Shown one piece after another: positions 31,825 to 45,140 of a stretch of DNA of 64,000 bases (position 1 is its first letter; the number at the start of each line of letters is the position of its first letter). The notes beneath the pieces were generated by a model. The model was given only the letters and a program-made list of their open reading frames with translations, had not been told where the DNA came from and did not search any database. The stretch covers positions 1 to 64,000 of the forward strand of contig FMBT01000369.1 in the NCBI GenBank assembly GCA_900095095.1, in the 5' to 3' direction. This DNA comes from Fragilariopsis cylindrus CCMP1102 (Eukaryota > Bacillariophyta > Bacillariophyceae > Bacillariales > Bacillariaceae). Both the position numbers and the translations under genes were made by a program.

Positions 31825-34800
31825 ACGGATAGTAGCTGGGAGAGCGAAACAGTATCATCGGCAATGGTGCAAGATACAGACGACGATGAGAGACCGATCC
31901 AAAGAACAGATAGTGGAGAAAGCGAATGTACAATACCATCAACAAATGCGGACATGGATGCTGGAGCAAAATTATTACCTAGTGATGCACCCGATGATCG
32001 CTCAAATACACCGCCAATAACAGAATCGATTCTTATCCCAGCTACTTCGAATAATACAAATTCAGATGCTAATAGCATTTCTTCTTCCAAATCTTTCCAC
32101 GATGTCGATGATGATGTCGATGACGATTACGATGTCGATGACGATGTTGATGACGCAGTCTCAAGTGATGATGAAAGTCAATCTATTGCTTCACTTGCAA
32201 GGCATGTGTTAGCTAGAGCACAAGATAAAGCAGATTCAGGTGAAGAACAGGGAAGGAATGGACATGATGATGAAAAAGATGAAGAAGATTCCAGTGACGA
32301 TGACAATGTTGATAACGATGTTGATAATGCAGCTCCAAGTGATCAATCTATAGATTCCAGCGATGATGACGATGTTAATGACGATGTTGATGACGCAGTT
32401 TCAAGTGATGATGACACAGTCTCAAGTGATGATGAAAGTCAATCTATTGCCTCGCTTGCAAGGCATGTGCTAGATAAAGCACAAGATAGAGCAGATTCAG
32501 GAATAGGAAGGAATGGACATGATGATGAAAAAGATGAAGAAGATTCCAGCGACGATGACAATGTTGATGACGCAGTTTCAAGTGACAATGACACAGTTTC
32601 AAGTGATGCTGAAAGTCAATCTATTGCTTCACTTGCAAGGCATCTGTTAGATAAAGCAGTGAGTAGTTCACATTCAGGTGAAGAACAAAGACGGAATGGA
32701 CATGATGATGAAAAAGACGAAGAAGATTCCAGCCACGATGACGATATGGAGGACGCAGTTTCAAGTGATGATGACACAGTTTCAAGTGATGATGCAAGTC
32801 AATCTATTGCTTCACTTGCAAGGCATCTGTTAGATAAAGCACTGAGTAGTTCAGATTCAGGTAAAGAACGAGGAAGGGACGGATATGATGATAAAAAAGA
32901 CGAAGAAGATTTCAGCGACGATGGTACGCCAGCAGAACAACAACAGAGTGGTCGAGATCCGAGCATCTCAAGTCGTGATATTAGAGCAAGCGAATCGAAT
33001 TCTTCTTTTGATGGATCACACACAGACGGTTCAAGGATATCAAGCGAGAACACTTCACAAATAGAACCACATACCGCAAACGATGATATTCGACAAGTGG
33101 CTCTTGATCTTCTGAATCGAGCAATGGGACCTTCGGATGATGTAGCTGCAGATGATTTCGTTTCTGAAGAAGGAGTACAGTCTTCCAGAAATATCGAAAT
33201 GGCATCAATGGACGATGAAACAGCAGAAAGTGAACCCTTTGCTTCCACACCAGTAAATCTTTTAATTGAAAGTGATGATGTTGGTGAAATAGCCAGGAAA
33301 CTTGTTAATGCTGCAATGGAGAAAGCCGGCGAAGATGAATTGCCGAACGAAGGTACTATCGTACCGCAAACTTCAGCTAACGAGAGTGAAGAAGACTTGG
33401 GCGAAATTTCAAGAAATATTGTTAACAAGGCAATTCATTCAATAAATGAAGACATCGTGGATGCAGAAATTTTTCGTGAGCCTTCTCATGATGAAAATGC
33501 TGATGCTGGTGGTATCGATGGACGACATGTTGATTCGGAAATGGGAAATGCGGACGATGGCAGTGGTAGGGTTGAAGTCTTTTCTCATACCTCCAGTGAT
33601 AGCAACGACGTTGCTGTTATTGCTAGAAATATCCTTATTACTGCAAGCAATGCTTCAGATGATGAAAATACGGCGGAATCACTAACACCGAATACGTCTG
33701 GCGAAGGCGAAGACTTGGAGGAAATAGCAGAAACGCAGCGATTAAGCGAGCGGTTAAGAATACAACGACTATCGAATGATATAGATGACGCCAGTCTTTG
33801 TTCCGCAGAGATTGAAGAGCTTGATGATTTACTGGATAAAAATGAGAGTGGAATATCCATTAACGAAGATCGTCTATATGATCTAGATTTGTATGATCGA
33901 TGGCAAAATGGCGAGACGCTCAACGAAGAGGAAACGAAGGATCTAGAAAATTTCAAAGCGAGACGAAGGGATGCACGATCGGGTAGCAATGTTGATACGT
34001 ATTCTCATTTAGACGATCTTCGTCATCCTAAAGATAATTTGGATGAGGATAGAATGTCGCCCAGATCAGATACATCCGAAAGCGAAGTTGTGGCGGAAGA
34101 AGCACTATCAACCGATGATCAACTTGTAGCAGAAGAAGCACCGTCACCGGAGACCTTGGGATATACTGTAGGAGACGAATCAAGTCTATCGTCGTGGGAG
34201 CTAGGTAAGTTATTAATTTTGAATGGAAATTAAAGTGAAGCTAATTGTTATTTCATCATTTTCAATTGTTCTAACGTTGATTCTTATACTACTTTGTCCT
34301 AATTTTGTGAAGATGAACTCGATGACATAATTAGTCGCCGAGACAATGGTGACTCCTATTCTGAAGATCGATTGCGTAACTTGGAACTTTTCGATAGATT
34401 TACAAATAATGCTTCTTTGGATAGCGAAGAACTCGAAGATTTATCAAACTTCCGAAACGAAAGAAAGAAGGAGCGAGAATATGGTCGTGAACTTATTGAG
34501 CTTATCGAAGCAAACGAAAGAGGAGAAGAAATCGACACCGATCGTCTTCTTAATCTCGAGCTCTATGCACGTCATCAAACAGGTGAGGAACTAACAGAAG
34601 AGGAGTTGGAAGACATGGATATATTTTTTCGCCGAGAGTCAGACTCTAAACTTGATTATCTCGACCAGGTAAATCAACCAAAAAGCTCCGAAGTTGACGA
34701 ATTATCACTCCAGTCTGATGTTTTATTTGATCCTCCAAGAGAAATCTTAGAAAAGCCATTGCTGGCAGCATCTTTGAAAGCAAAAGATGAAAGCATTTCA

Positions 34801-37800
34801 ATGTTCGATACCAGTACTTTATCGAACTCTCATCTTGAAGGTCTCAACCAGCCACAAAGCTCTGAACAGGATGAATTATCACTGCTATCTGATGGTTTGT
34901 TTGATTCTCCTAGAGCAATGCCTAAAAAACCGTTACTAGCAGCAGCTCTGAAAATGAATGATGAAAAATCAAAATCAGAACATGATGATTTGAATAAGCA
35001 TCTTGAAGGTCTCAACCAGCCACAAAGTTCTGAACAGGATGAATTATCACTGCTATCTGATGGTTTGTTTGATTCTCCAAGAGCAATGCCTAAAAAACCG
35101 TTACTAGCAGCAGCTCTGAAAATGAATGATGAAAAATCAAAATCAGAACATGATGATTTAAATAAGCATCTTGAAGGTCTCAACCAGCCACAAAGCTCTG
35201 AGCAAGATGAATTATCACTACAATCTGGTGGCTTGTTTGATTCTCCAAGAGCAATGCCTAAAAAACCGTTACTAGCAGCAGCTCTGAAAATGAATGATGA
35301 AAAATCAAAATCAGAACATGATGATTTGAATAAGCATCTTGAAGGTCTCAACCAGCCACATAGTTCTGAGCAAGATGAATTATCACTGCTATCTGATGGT
35401 TTGTTTGATTCTCCAAGAGCAATGCCTAAAAAGCGGTTACTAGCAGCAGCTCTGAAAATGAATGATGAAAAATCAAAATCAGAACATGATAATTTAAATA
35501 AGCATCTTGAAGGTCTCAACCAGCCACAAAGTTCTGAACAGGATGAATTATCACTGCTATCTGATGGTTTGTTTGATTCTCCAAGAGCAATGCCAAAAAA
35601 ACCGTTACTAGCAGCAGCTCTGAAAATGAATGATGAAAAATCAAAATCAGAACATGATGATTTAAATAAGCATCTTGAAGGTCTCAACCAGCCACAAAGC
35701 TCTGAACAGGATGAATTATCACTGCTATCTGATGGTTTGTTTGATTCTCCAAGAGCAATGCCTAAAAAACCGTTACTAGCAGCAGCTCTGAAAATGAATG
35801 ATGAAAAATCAAAGTCAGAACATGATGATTTGAATAAGCATCTTGAAGGTCTCAACCAGCCACAAAGCTCTGAGCAAGATGAATTATCACTACAATCTGG
35901 TGGCTTGTTTGATTCTCCTAGAACAATGCCTAAAAAGCGGTTGCTAGCGGCGGCTATGAAATCAAAAGAAGAGAGTATATCAAATTTAGATACGAGTACC
36001 TCTCGTTCTGAAAGTCTTAACCATACACGAGGTACTTTTGAAGATAGTGCATCATCATTCCAATCAAAAGCTATCTCAGGACCTCCACAAGACGCTAATA
36101 AGAAACCTTCGCTAGCTGCTGCTTTGAAAGCGAAAGAAGAAAGCGTTTCAAGCTCGGATACAAGTACGTCTCATCTCGAAGGTCTTAACCAACCAAGATC
36201 ACTTGATGATGGAGAAATTTCTATCGATTCAGATGCACTTTTTGATCCACCAAGAGAGCTGCCACGAAGGCCATTGCTTGCTGCTGCTGAAAAAGCGATG
36301 GAGGAGAGTATTTCAAGATTGGATACAAGCATATCTCATCTCGGAAGTCTTCAAGAGAGTACTTCAAGATCGGGTACAAGTATGTCTCATCTCGAAGGTC
36401 TTAACCAACCAAGATCAGTTGATGATGGAGAAATGTCTATTGATTCAGATGCACTTTTTGATCCACCAAGAGAAATGCCACGAAGGCCATTGCTTGCTGC
36501 TGCTGAAAAAGCGATGGAGGAGAGTATTTCAAGATTGAATACAAACATATCTCATCTCGGAGGTCTTCAAGAGAGTTCTTCAAGATCGGGTACAAGTATG
36601 TCTCATCTCGAAGGTCTTAACCAACCAAGATCAGATGATGATGATGGAGAAATGTCTATTGATTCAGATGCACTTTTTGATCCACCAAGAGAGATGCCAC
36701 GAAGGCCATTGCTTGCTGCTGCTGAAAAAGCGATGGAGGAGAGTATTTCAAGATTGGTTACAAGTGGGTATAATCATGGAGATTCTAACGACCAAGAAGG
36801 TATGTTTGACGACAATGCTGATGACTCAGATTCCATCCCACAGCAGGTTCAAGAATTTCGTTCTATAAATGACAACAACCAGGATAGTTCTAATCAAGAT
36901 GCCTCCAGCTTTGATTTTGAAAGTTCGTCGTTTGATAGTAATGTCGAAGATGGTTCGATATATATGTCAGATAATGATGCTCGTTCGTCAAGTGAAAGAT
37001 CGGTTCTGTCATCACGCCGTTTTGATGACTCCTTGTTGAATGAATCACGAGATATTGAAGGTAATCAACGTAAAGAAGAAGAAGAAGACGACGTTCTTAT
37101 AAATGATAGTATTGATAGCAACGATGAGAGCTCGAGATCTTCAAGCTCGTCTTTTTCATCATCTTCTCACGAAAGTATCGCGTCGAAAAATTCGATGCTC
37201 TCTGTAAGTGAAATCGATGAGTTGAATGATCTTCTAGATAAAGAAGAAAACGGCGAGAGTGTGGACGAGGATAGGATCTACGAGCTAGACCTTCTTAGTC
37301 GTTGGCAGATCGGTGAGGAATTGACACAAGAAGAAAAGGCAGATGTGGCTGCTTTTAAGGCTAGGCGGAAGAAAGATAAAAAACGTGATTTTGATGCACC
37401 TGCACCGTTCTCAGCAAATGTTTTGGATGCAGGATCTGGTCCGAATATACCTGAGTCAAATAACGAAGATCAAGAACGGAAATTTGGTTCCACAGATTTA
37501 CCTGATGTTGAATCATCCTCCAATGATGAAGACTCTGTAGAATCGGACGGAATAGATGTAGAAGAAAAAGTGCAAGACTCGTCGAGTGAATTCGGTTGGA
37601 ATCCACCAGAGTTACCATACTTTGATGCCCAAGAAAACGCTGCTAGTGACGAATTGGAACCGACAGAGCAACAATTTCCTATTGACGGCAGCGAAAGTGA
37701 ACTAGAAACACAAGAAACAGTTCGAGATTGGGTCCCACCAGAGACGACATTCTTTGAAGAAAATCCTTCGAACAATAGTTGGTCTGATGCTGATAGTGAA

Positions 37801-40800
37801 ATACGAGATCGTGCTGTAGAAAATCAGAATATCGCTGAGCTAGTAGATTTGCGTTTAGAGGAGGAAATACGATTGATGCATGAACTTGAACAACAGAAAA
37901 TCAATGCTGAACGAAAGAAACTGGAAGAAAATAAGATGCGTCTTGTAGAAGAGGAACAACTTGCAAAACTAGCAGAACAGGACACACTAGAAGAAGGACG
38001 TCGTATGGCCGAAGAGACTAAGATGATACAAGAATTAAAGAAGAAGAAAGATCGGGCTATGGAAGATCAGAAGATCGCCGAGCTAGCAGATTTGCGTTTA
38101 GAGGAGGAAATAAGATTGATGCATGAACTTGAACAACAGAAAATCAATGCTGAACGGAAGAAACTGGAAGAAAATAAGATGCGTCTTGTAGAAGAGGAAC
38201 ATCTTGCAAAACAAGCAAAACAGGACACACTAGAAGAAGGACGTCGTATGGCCGAAGAGACTAAGATGATACAAGAATTAAAGAAGAAGAAAGTTGATGC
38301 TGAAAGAGAAAGACTTAAGGATGAAGCTAGTCGTGCTGAAGAGCAAAAGAGAAATGAGATTAAACAAAAACGATTGGAGAAGGAAGCTCGTCGTGTCGAA
38401 AAGCAAAGGAAGAAAGAAGCCGAGCGAAGAAAACTGGAAGGGGAAACGCGACTCGCTGTAGAGCAAAAGAAAAATGAGATAGAACGAAAACAATTGGAGA
38501 AAGAATCTCGTCGTTTCGAAAAGCTAAGGAAGGTAGAAGCCGAGCGAAGAAAACTTCTAGAGAAGGAAGCTCTTCAAGCAAAAGAAAGGAGGAAGTCGAT
38601 TGAGTTGGAGCGTATGAAACTTCAAGAAGAGGAACGACAATTGCGTGAAGCACCTCGATCTGCTACGAACGAATCCTTTGGTACTTCAGATCACATTCAA
38701 ATTATGAGAGACATCGCAGCGACCGGAAATCTTTACTCGCAGGAAGTTCCGTCGAATGAAGAAACTTCTAATTCATCCGTGAGCAATGACGACAGTATTT
38801 CTCATGAATCAATCTTATCTATTTGGGAAATTGATCAGTTGAACGATCTTCTAGATAAAGAAGAAAACGGCGAGAGCGTCGATGAAGATAGAATATATGA
38901 ACTTGATCTCTTCTGCAGATGGCAAATCGGAGAAGAGCTGGATCGAGATGAACTCAAAGATCTGGGAGAATTCAAAGATAGACGGAAGAAAGATAAAGTA
39001 CCTGATTTTGAAACAACTACATTGTCAGCAACAAATGCTTTCGATGCAGAATCTAATCCGAAAGTTGCCTCAATAGATGAATCTTCACTTGAAGACTCTG
39101 TAGAATCGGACGGGCGCCATTATGAGAATAACAAAAAAGAGCAGAACAAGCTGCGTGAATCCGGAAAACAAAAAGTTGTTAGTGACGAATGGAAAGCGCC
39201 AGAGCACTCGTTTTTTGTTCATACCAATGAAGGTGAACTTGAAACCCAAGAGACAGTTCGAGATCAGGTCCCGTCTGAGACTACATTCACAGTGCAACAG
39301 GATCCGATAGGCAAATATTCACGTGAAAGACAAGATTCAATTGACATTATTACGTCTCTTCATGACCCAGATTCATTTCATGCTTCTTTTAGTGATGAAA
39401 GTCGTTCTTTTTTTTCTGGTAGAGCATCACAAAACCTGGCACTACAAAAAGAAAATAACAATTATGATTCTACAAGTTTCCAGGATTCGGATCGAAATTT
39501 CCTTTCCAGTACCGAATTACCCGAAACTTTTCGAAGAGACAAAGTAGTCGTTGATGAACCGCTTCTGACTACAGCATTCAAGGCGGAGAGACAAGGTAAG
39601 GGGACTCATCTTGATTCCTTGAATCAACCACGATCCATCTCATATAATGATAGTATTTCACTTGGGTCCGGTGAACTATTCGACTCCCCTAAAGATATTC
39701 CAAAGAAGCGTCTATTGGCTGCAGCTATGCAGGCACAAGGATCCCCGGGAGAAGAAGTTGATGTAGGAAGGGGATCACATCTTGAGTCCTTGAATCAACT
39801 TAAGACTGCATTAGAAGAAGATAGAGAATCCCTTGCGTCTAGTAAAATCTTTGATGCACAACACAAGGACATAAATTCCCCTAATGCTAATGGAAAACGC
39901 GAAGATTCTTACCCAGGATCTTTAGCGTCAACGTCCATTTCAAACAGAAAACTTTCTGTTGCTTCATCATTTCGTTCATCGTCAAATTCTCCATCAGATT
40001 CCTCTTCGAATCATGATAGTGTTACGAAGGCGAAGAAGACAAAACAAGATGAGACACGCTCTCATTCTAGATCTAATACGTCAAATATGAAGACAAAACC
40101 AACAAACAAAACGAACCCTTATTCGTCATCATCATCATCCCCATCATCTTCGGTTTCCTCGTCTCAGATATTGTCGGCAAAACGAGGGAAAGGAAAATCG
40201 AAAGACTCAAGCGGTTCAGAAAGAAAGGAGATACATCAGGATAAATCGATGCAGCTAGCAGCCAAAACAGAGTCATCCTCGTCATCGCCATCGTCAGTAT
40301 CATCGCGAAACAAAAGAAAAGGTGGGTCGAAAAATAATAGTAACGGAAATGTGAAACCAGCTGCAAAATCAGGATCACTAGCATCGTCATCGTCGTCGCT
40401 GTCGTCGCGGAACGAAGGAAAAGATAAGTCGAGAAATCATAAGGGTAAACAACAAACATCTTCGTCGAAATCATTGTCAAGTAAAGCAGGCAGTATGAAT
40501 TCAAATTCAAAATCCATGATACCGATCGAATCGAACACTGATAGCAGTAACAAAGCACCTGTTCAAAAAGAGCAAGGAGAAGATTTTTGGACACCACCTC
40601 TCCTAGATTTCTTTAATTCCCCCGTTGATACTCTGCTGGGCATATCTACTCATAAGTCTCCTGATGTGGAAGTTACTGGGTCAGTTGCTTCAACTACTCC
40701 TAAAGATCGTGCGCAAGCAGATTCTCAATCGTTGTATATAGCAGGAAAATCTCGTGGTATTTCTAGTATGAATAGCAAACCCCTCGTGTTAGGGAAAGAT

Positions 40801-43362
40801 ATACGGAACGCGTACGATACGTTGTTGGCTTGGGACTCTCTGCAGGATGGATCTTCAAGGAATCCAGAAAAAAATGTATGTGGAACACACAACTTAGAAG
40901 ATGCCGAGAAAAAAATCTCATCATGGGCTCCTATCTTTGATTGGAATCCATTTAGTTACATACGGCAACCCGCACAAGCTCAGCAAGAGTTGGAATCTCA
41001 ACTTCCTAAACCAGATCCTCCCCCCGTTCTGTATAAGAATCTATCGCCCCCGCAGAAGACCAAACCTTCCATTCAAGACACTAGATACATCCATGGAATA
41101 AAAGAAGATTCGTCGATTGTTTCAAATTGGGGACCACCTTCCCTTTTGAAAATGGGGAAAAGTCGCGACCGTCGATCGCGGAACGAGAAAGCATCTGAGA
41201 GTTACAATCCTCCAATAGACTACGTGTACGATCAGACATCAGCTGCAACCAAAGATGGAACAATACAACTGCATTACCACGAAGCTTTACCTAACGCTTC
41301 TGCTACTCAATCTCAGCACCAAGTTTCTTATCAAGAAGGGCGACGCAACAGTGATTCTAGTAGTAGTAATAAACGAAAGTCAGCAGAACATTTCAAAGGA
41401 TTTGATCCCAGTTTATTGTTAGCATCGTGGGGTCTTCCCGTACTCGAAAAAGTGCAAAAAGAAAATCAAATGAGATCACTTCACGTAGAATCAATGCCGA
41501 AGAATGCACCTATAACTTCTAGAACCGTGGAGGAAGATTCGTCATCGTGGGGGATTTCAGGACTCGAGAGATCAGTCCCACAAGATACACCAAGTCTCAT
41601 GGGAGCTGGTAGAATGAAGAACTTACGTGACGAAATTCGTGATAATAGTACGAGCTCATCGGAGTCTATCCCTATTGGTAGTAGTAGCAGCTCTAGATCC
41701 AACGAAAGTGATGCTTTTGATGCTATGGAACGAGGATTTTCGGACCCGAACGTAAATCCAAATCCGGATGCTTCTGAAAATCATTCCAATAATAGTGGTG
41801 TGATTGATGTACCGTTCGAACGCCAAGAACAAAATCGTGAAGATTTTGATTCACCAAAACTTGATTCTGATTCATTCAACGATGAACCAATAGCACCAAA
41901 AAGAAAGAGGACACGATTGATTGTATGGTCTGTCATACTGTGTTTGTTATTGCTTGCATTGATTGGTGGCGGTGTTGCAGCAGTATTGATACTTTTAAAC
42001 AAAGATAAGGATGAACCCACCGTTCCCCCAGTTAGTGATCCTCCGATCATGGCACCATCATCAACTATTCCACTTCCAACACAACCACCACCACCAACAG
42101 TTTCTACACAATCTCCGATGTATGCACCAACGAACGCGATTCCAACCGCGGCCATTAAGGATTTGATTGTTGCTAATGCTCCTGATAATGGTGTATCTTT
42201 AAATGATCCAACATCACCTCAATCAAAAGCCCTGCTCTGGTTGCAACAACCGATCAATATAAATGCTGGATATAATAACTCGCGACTCTTGCAACGGTAC
42301 GCATTAGCAACAATTTATTATGCAACTAATGAAAATGATATTAGTTGGACGTCATCTACGGGATGGTTGAGTGAACAGGATGAATGTACATGGTTCAGTA
42401 CCAGTGAATCGTCCGATACTGTATGTACTGCTGCTGCTGCTACCTCAACACTCGATCTACCTACCGATAGTGCGAATAACAATGATAATGCAAGTGGGAA
42501 TGATGAAGGGAGTAGTGTTTATTTAGAATTAGATTTACGTGGAAATGGTTTGATTGGTACTATTCCAGAAGAAATTAGTTTACTGTCATCGCTACAAATA
42601 ATACGATTGTCAAAAAATACATTAGTCGGAACGATTCCTGTTACTATCACAACAGCTTTAATACAATTACAGTATTTAGATTTATCATCAAACAAATTAG
42701 TACAAGGTGACGTGGTGGATTTACTATCCGACCTTCAAATTAAAGCTAATGGTCGTGATAATATATTTGGTCAAAGCAGTAGCACAAATACCGATGCCAG
42801 TACAAGAATCGTTGCCAACAATAACAGTAACAATAATGATGATCAAGATGGTGATGCTAATAACAGTGATAATCATAGTGGTAGATTTTTATCCTATTTG
42901 GATAATATGCAAGCATTGACACATTTAGATTTATTTGACAATTCATTTAGAACTACATTACCAACAAATGTTTGGGGTAACGAAGATGAAACAGGTTCAT
43001 CATCATTATCATCATCACCATTATCAAGAAATTTAAAGGTATTAAATTTAGGCTCAAATGAATTTTTTGGTACGCTACCCAGTGAGATTGGTCTATTAGC
43101 ACAACTCACAGGACTGAGTGTATTTGATAATTCATTCACCGGTACTTTGCCAGAATCGATATCTAATTTACGTTATTTGGAATTATTATATGTCGATTCC
43201 AATAACTTTAGTAGTATCCGTAACGTACCGGGTGTACCACAAGAAATTTGTACATTACTACGACCAACACCATTAAAAGAATTTTGGTCCGATTGTGAAC
43301 AAATTGATTGTACGTGTTGTACAACATGTTGTACCAAAGAAGCAGGTTGTGTCGCAGTGTAA
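27229..43362 (+). CDS. Giant (~5341-residue) membrane-anchored LRR protein with repetitive acidic N-terminal region
   Basis: Exons 27229-34204 and 34313-43362; the 108-nt intron (GTAAGT...AG) restores WELDELDDII, a copy of a repeated helical module, and keeps the frame for 5341 residues. Order: acidic Ser-rich repeats (PSDSDSDS, ~180-560); DIVFEPPVLS repeats (~700-930); Ser/Pro-rich stretches; SQSIASLARHVLDKA repeats (~1640-1900); helical EDRxxxLxL modules (from ~2190); a 56-residue tandem array (~2500-2890); charged coiled coil (~3490-3780); Ser-rich basic stretch (~4240-4440); W-x-PP motifs (~3400-4760); a membrane helix at ~4860-4885 (VILCLLLLALIGGGVAAVLILL); a Pro-rich stalk; a QRYALATIYYAT...GWLSEQDECTW cap; LRRs (LDLRGNGLIGTIPEEI) and a C-terminal CTCCTTCCTKEAGC tail. 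The cap, LRR and tail match the diatom membrane-anchored LRR family; the huge, presumably cytosolic, disordered region is exceptional. Role unknown. Confidence 0.85.
30976..31044 (+). repeat. 69-bp GC-ended in-frame insertion inside the giant gene
   Basis: Comparing two neighbouring repeats of the protein (SIEQ-EEESSNND near 30815-30850 and the copy near 30965-31060), the second carries 23 extra residues (AKKGARAN...WIAHPAR). The extra DNA has GGCGCGCGCG near one end and TGCGCGCG near the other, with an AT-rich centre and AAG at both edges. CG-rich ends and an AT-rich middle are unlike the flanking AGT/GAT-rich coding sequence. I read it as a tiny mobile or dispersed repeat that landed in frame and was kept as coding sequence. 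Confidence 0.55.
34831..36000 (+). repeat. 168-bp coding tandem array (56-residue unit)
   Basis: Units start at 34831, 34999, 35167, 35335, 35503, 35671 and 35839, an exact 168-bp period; six are complete and the seventh diverges midway. Units are nearly identical at the DNA level (unit begins HLEGLNQPQSSEQDELS and includes DSPRAMPKKPLLAAALKMN). Older diverged relatives flank it at about 34663 and between 36000 and 36760, with another near 39600. The array is a recent expansion and a likely site of length variation between alleles. Confidence 0.92.
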
Positions 43363-43998
43363 AGATATAAAATAGAAGTAAATGAGAAAAAGAAGAAAAA
43401 CAGTTTACGTTGAAAAACTCTGCTATGCTGTTTGGAGAAACATTTTCCCCACTTCGGGGACGAGATAACACAATAAAATAGAATAGAATATTTAGTAGAA
43501 AAGAACAATTTTGAATAGACTTTATATTTCAACTATTTGCAATATCATGCATTATCATGGTTTTGTTCTACGTTGTACGAAAGCTTTAGTAGACATTTTT
43601 CTTGGTGTGTATTCGTTTCTTCGTAACTATCAATCTTAAGGAATTGATATCAATTCTTCGGATTCTTCTTCTTCTTCTTTTGGCCATACAGCCTTCCGTA
43701 GAATGTTGTATACGCTACGTTTGAATCGATTCACAACTACTTTATTACTTTATTAGATTATGTAAAGAAAAGATGGGTGGTTTAACAAGCTTATCCTAAA
43801 GGTTTACTATTTAATTCTTAAACAAATCCCTAAGGAGAGAACTTTGCTTTCACTTCATCAGTGCATGTGTATTATGAGAATGTATGTTGGTTGGATTTGT
43901 AATAAAATAAAGTTATGTGATTTTTGTTACTTCACATCTTTGAGCGCTGGCACAGGGGAGGGGGGCGCGGTAATTTCTTCTTCTTCTAATTTATTACT
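43363..43998. other. Intergenic interval between convergent genes
   Basis: About 640 bp separating the stop codons of the giant LRR gene and the small secreted protein on -. Short frames on - have no recognisable pattern. Presumably 3' UTRs and polyadenylation signals of both genes (AATAAA-like words occur, e.g. near 43471 and 43901). Confidence 0.5.
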
Positions 43999-44451
43999 TT
44001 AAAGATGATTGCATTGTCTTTCTGGTGTATCGACTGGTATAGTAGAACATATATTACTATGTTCATTAGAATCACCTGTCATTGGACTACCAGGATGTTC
44101 ACGATACGAACAATGAAATATTGATCCATCACATCGGCAGGTCCATACACAATTAGTAGAATCTCTTTTATCAGGATAGGCACACTTACCACCAAATGAC
44201 GATACAGAACAATCGACTATACCATCGTCCATTGGTTCTTTTGGACAAGAATTTTCTGATTGTTGTGCTGATGCGTATACGCCAATATTTGTTGTCGTCG
44301 TTGTTGTAATGAACAAGATTATAATCATCGTCATCATCATCATCATGCCAATACTAGATAAAATACGATCAGTATTATTATTCTTATTGTTTCTTCTTCT
44401 TCGAGATAGAGGAGACGATAACAACATCGTCGTGCTCGTTTTCATCATCAT
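43999..44451 (-). CDS. Small secreted cysteine-rich protein
   Basis: 150 residues; family unrecognised. A basic N-terminal stretch with RRRRNN precedes a hydrophobic signal segment (~31-60, with five consecutive Met, then IIILFITT) ending VYASA-QQ, a good cleavage site. The mature ~90 residues carry eight to nine cysteines (CPKEP, VDCSV, KCAYP, NCVWTCRCDG, FHCSY, ICST, QCNHL), implying disulfides and an extracellular place. Several in-frame Met codons make the start uncertain; a start closer to the hydrophobic segment would give a more usual signal peptide. Confidence 0.65.
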   Translation of the reverse strand: MMMKTSTTMLLSSPLSRRRRNNKNNNTDRILSSIGMMMMMTMIIILFITTTTTTNIGVYASAQQSENSCPKEPMDDGIVDCSVSSFGGKCAYPDKRDSTNCVWTCRCDGSIFHCSYREHPGSPMTGDSNEHSNICSTIPVDTPERQCNHL

Positions 44452-45140
44452 CAGTCAGTCAGATTAGTCAGTTGATGATTGTAGAATAGAATATATTCGA
44501 ATGTTTCTTTACTCGATGATAATGATGATGTTGGATGTGCAGCAACACACAGAACTTTGTACCAGTAGCCCTGGAGTACAGTAATGTTGTTGCCTGCTTC
44601 AATCCACGACAACATCGCTTTCGAGAATTTTTGAAAATTCAAATCTAATATTTGAAATCGAGCAGGACTGTTGTAGTGTTTTGAATCGAATGAATCGAAT
44701 GAATCAATCCACAATTAGTGTATCAACTTTTAGTCGTGCAAAAAGAAAGCTATTTAAAAAAGCAATCTGAACAAATACCGTATCAAAAGGAACATGGTTT
44801 TGTTTTCCGTTGAGACATGAAATCTTTTTTTTTGTATCACAAACAAATGGAATCTTTGTTTGTGCCAAAAAAAACGGAGTTTGCTTTGGCATCAACAAGA
44901 AGAAGATCGTGTGATTGTTGAGTCGACTGACTTCCACGTCGACTCACTCGTCGTCGTTCTACGGTAGTACAAAAAATAAATCCACAAAACAAAAGGCATT
45001 TTCATAATATTTATAACTAGTAGTACTGTCATTCCTCACATCACAACCGTTGTAACTGTACGTACTGTACTGTGTTTACAAACAAACAAAACAAGTACTA
45101 ATAAGAAAATTAAAAAGAAGCAAGAAAAAAGAATTATATC
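44452..45140. other. Intergenic interval between divergent genes
   Basis: About 690 bp between the starts of the small secreted protein gene (-) and the metacaspase gene (+); it should hold both promoters. No clear TATA box or repeat was picked out. Two short frames on - look spurious. Confidence 0.45.

Noticed and set aside
27763-32090. Several antisense frames of 80-160 residues
   Set aside because: Shadows of Ser/Asp-rich codons in the sense gene; no independent evidence.
32799-35855. Long antisense frames (209 and 341 residues) within the giant gene
   Set aside because: They mirror the repeats and codon bias of the sense frame and have Ser/Cys/Phe-rich shadow composition.
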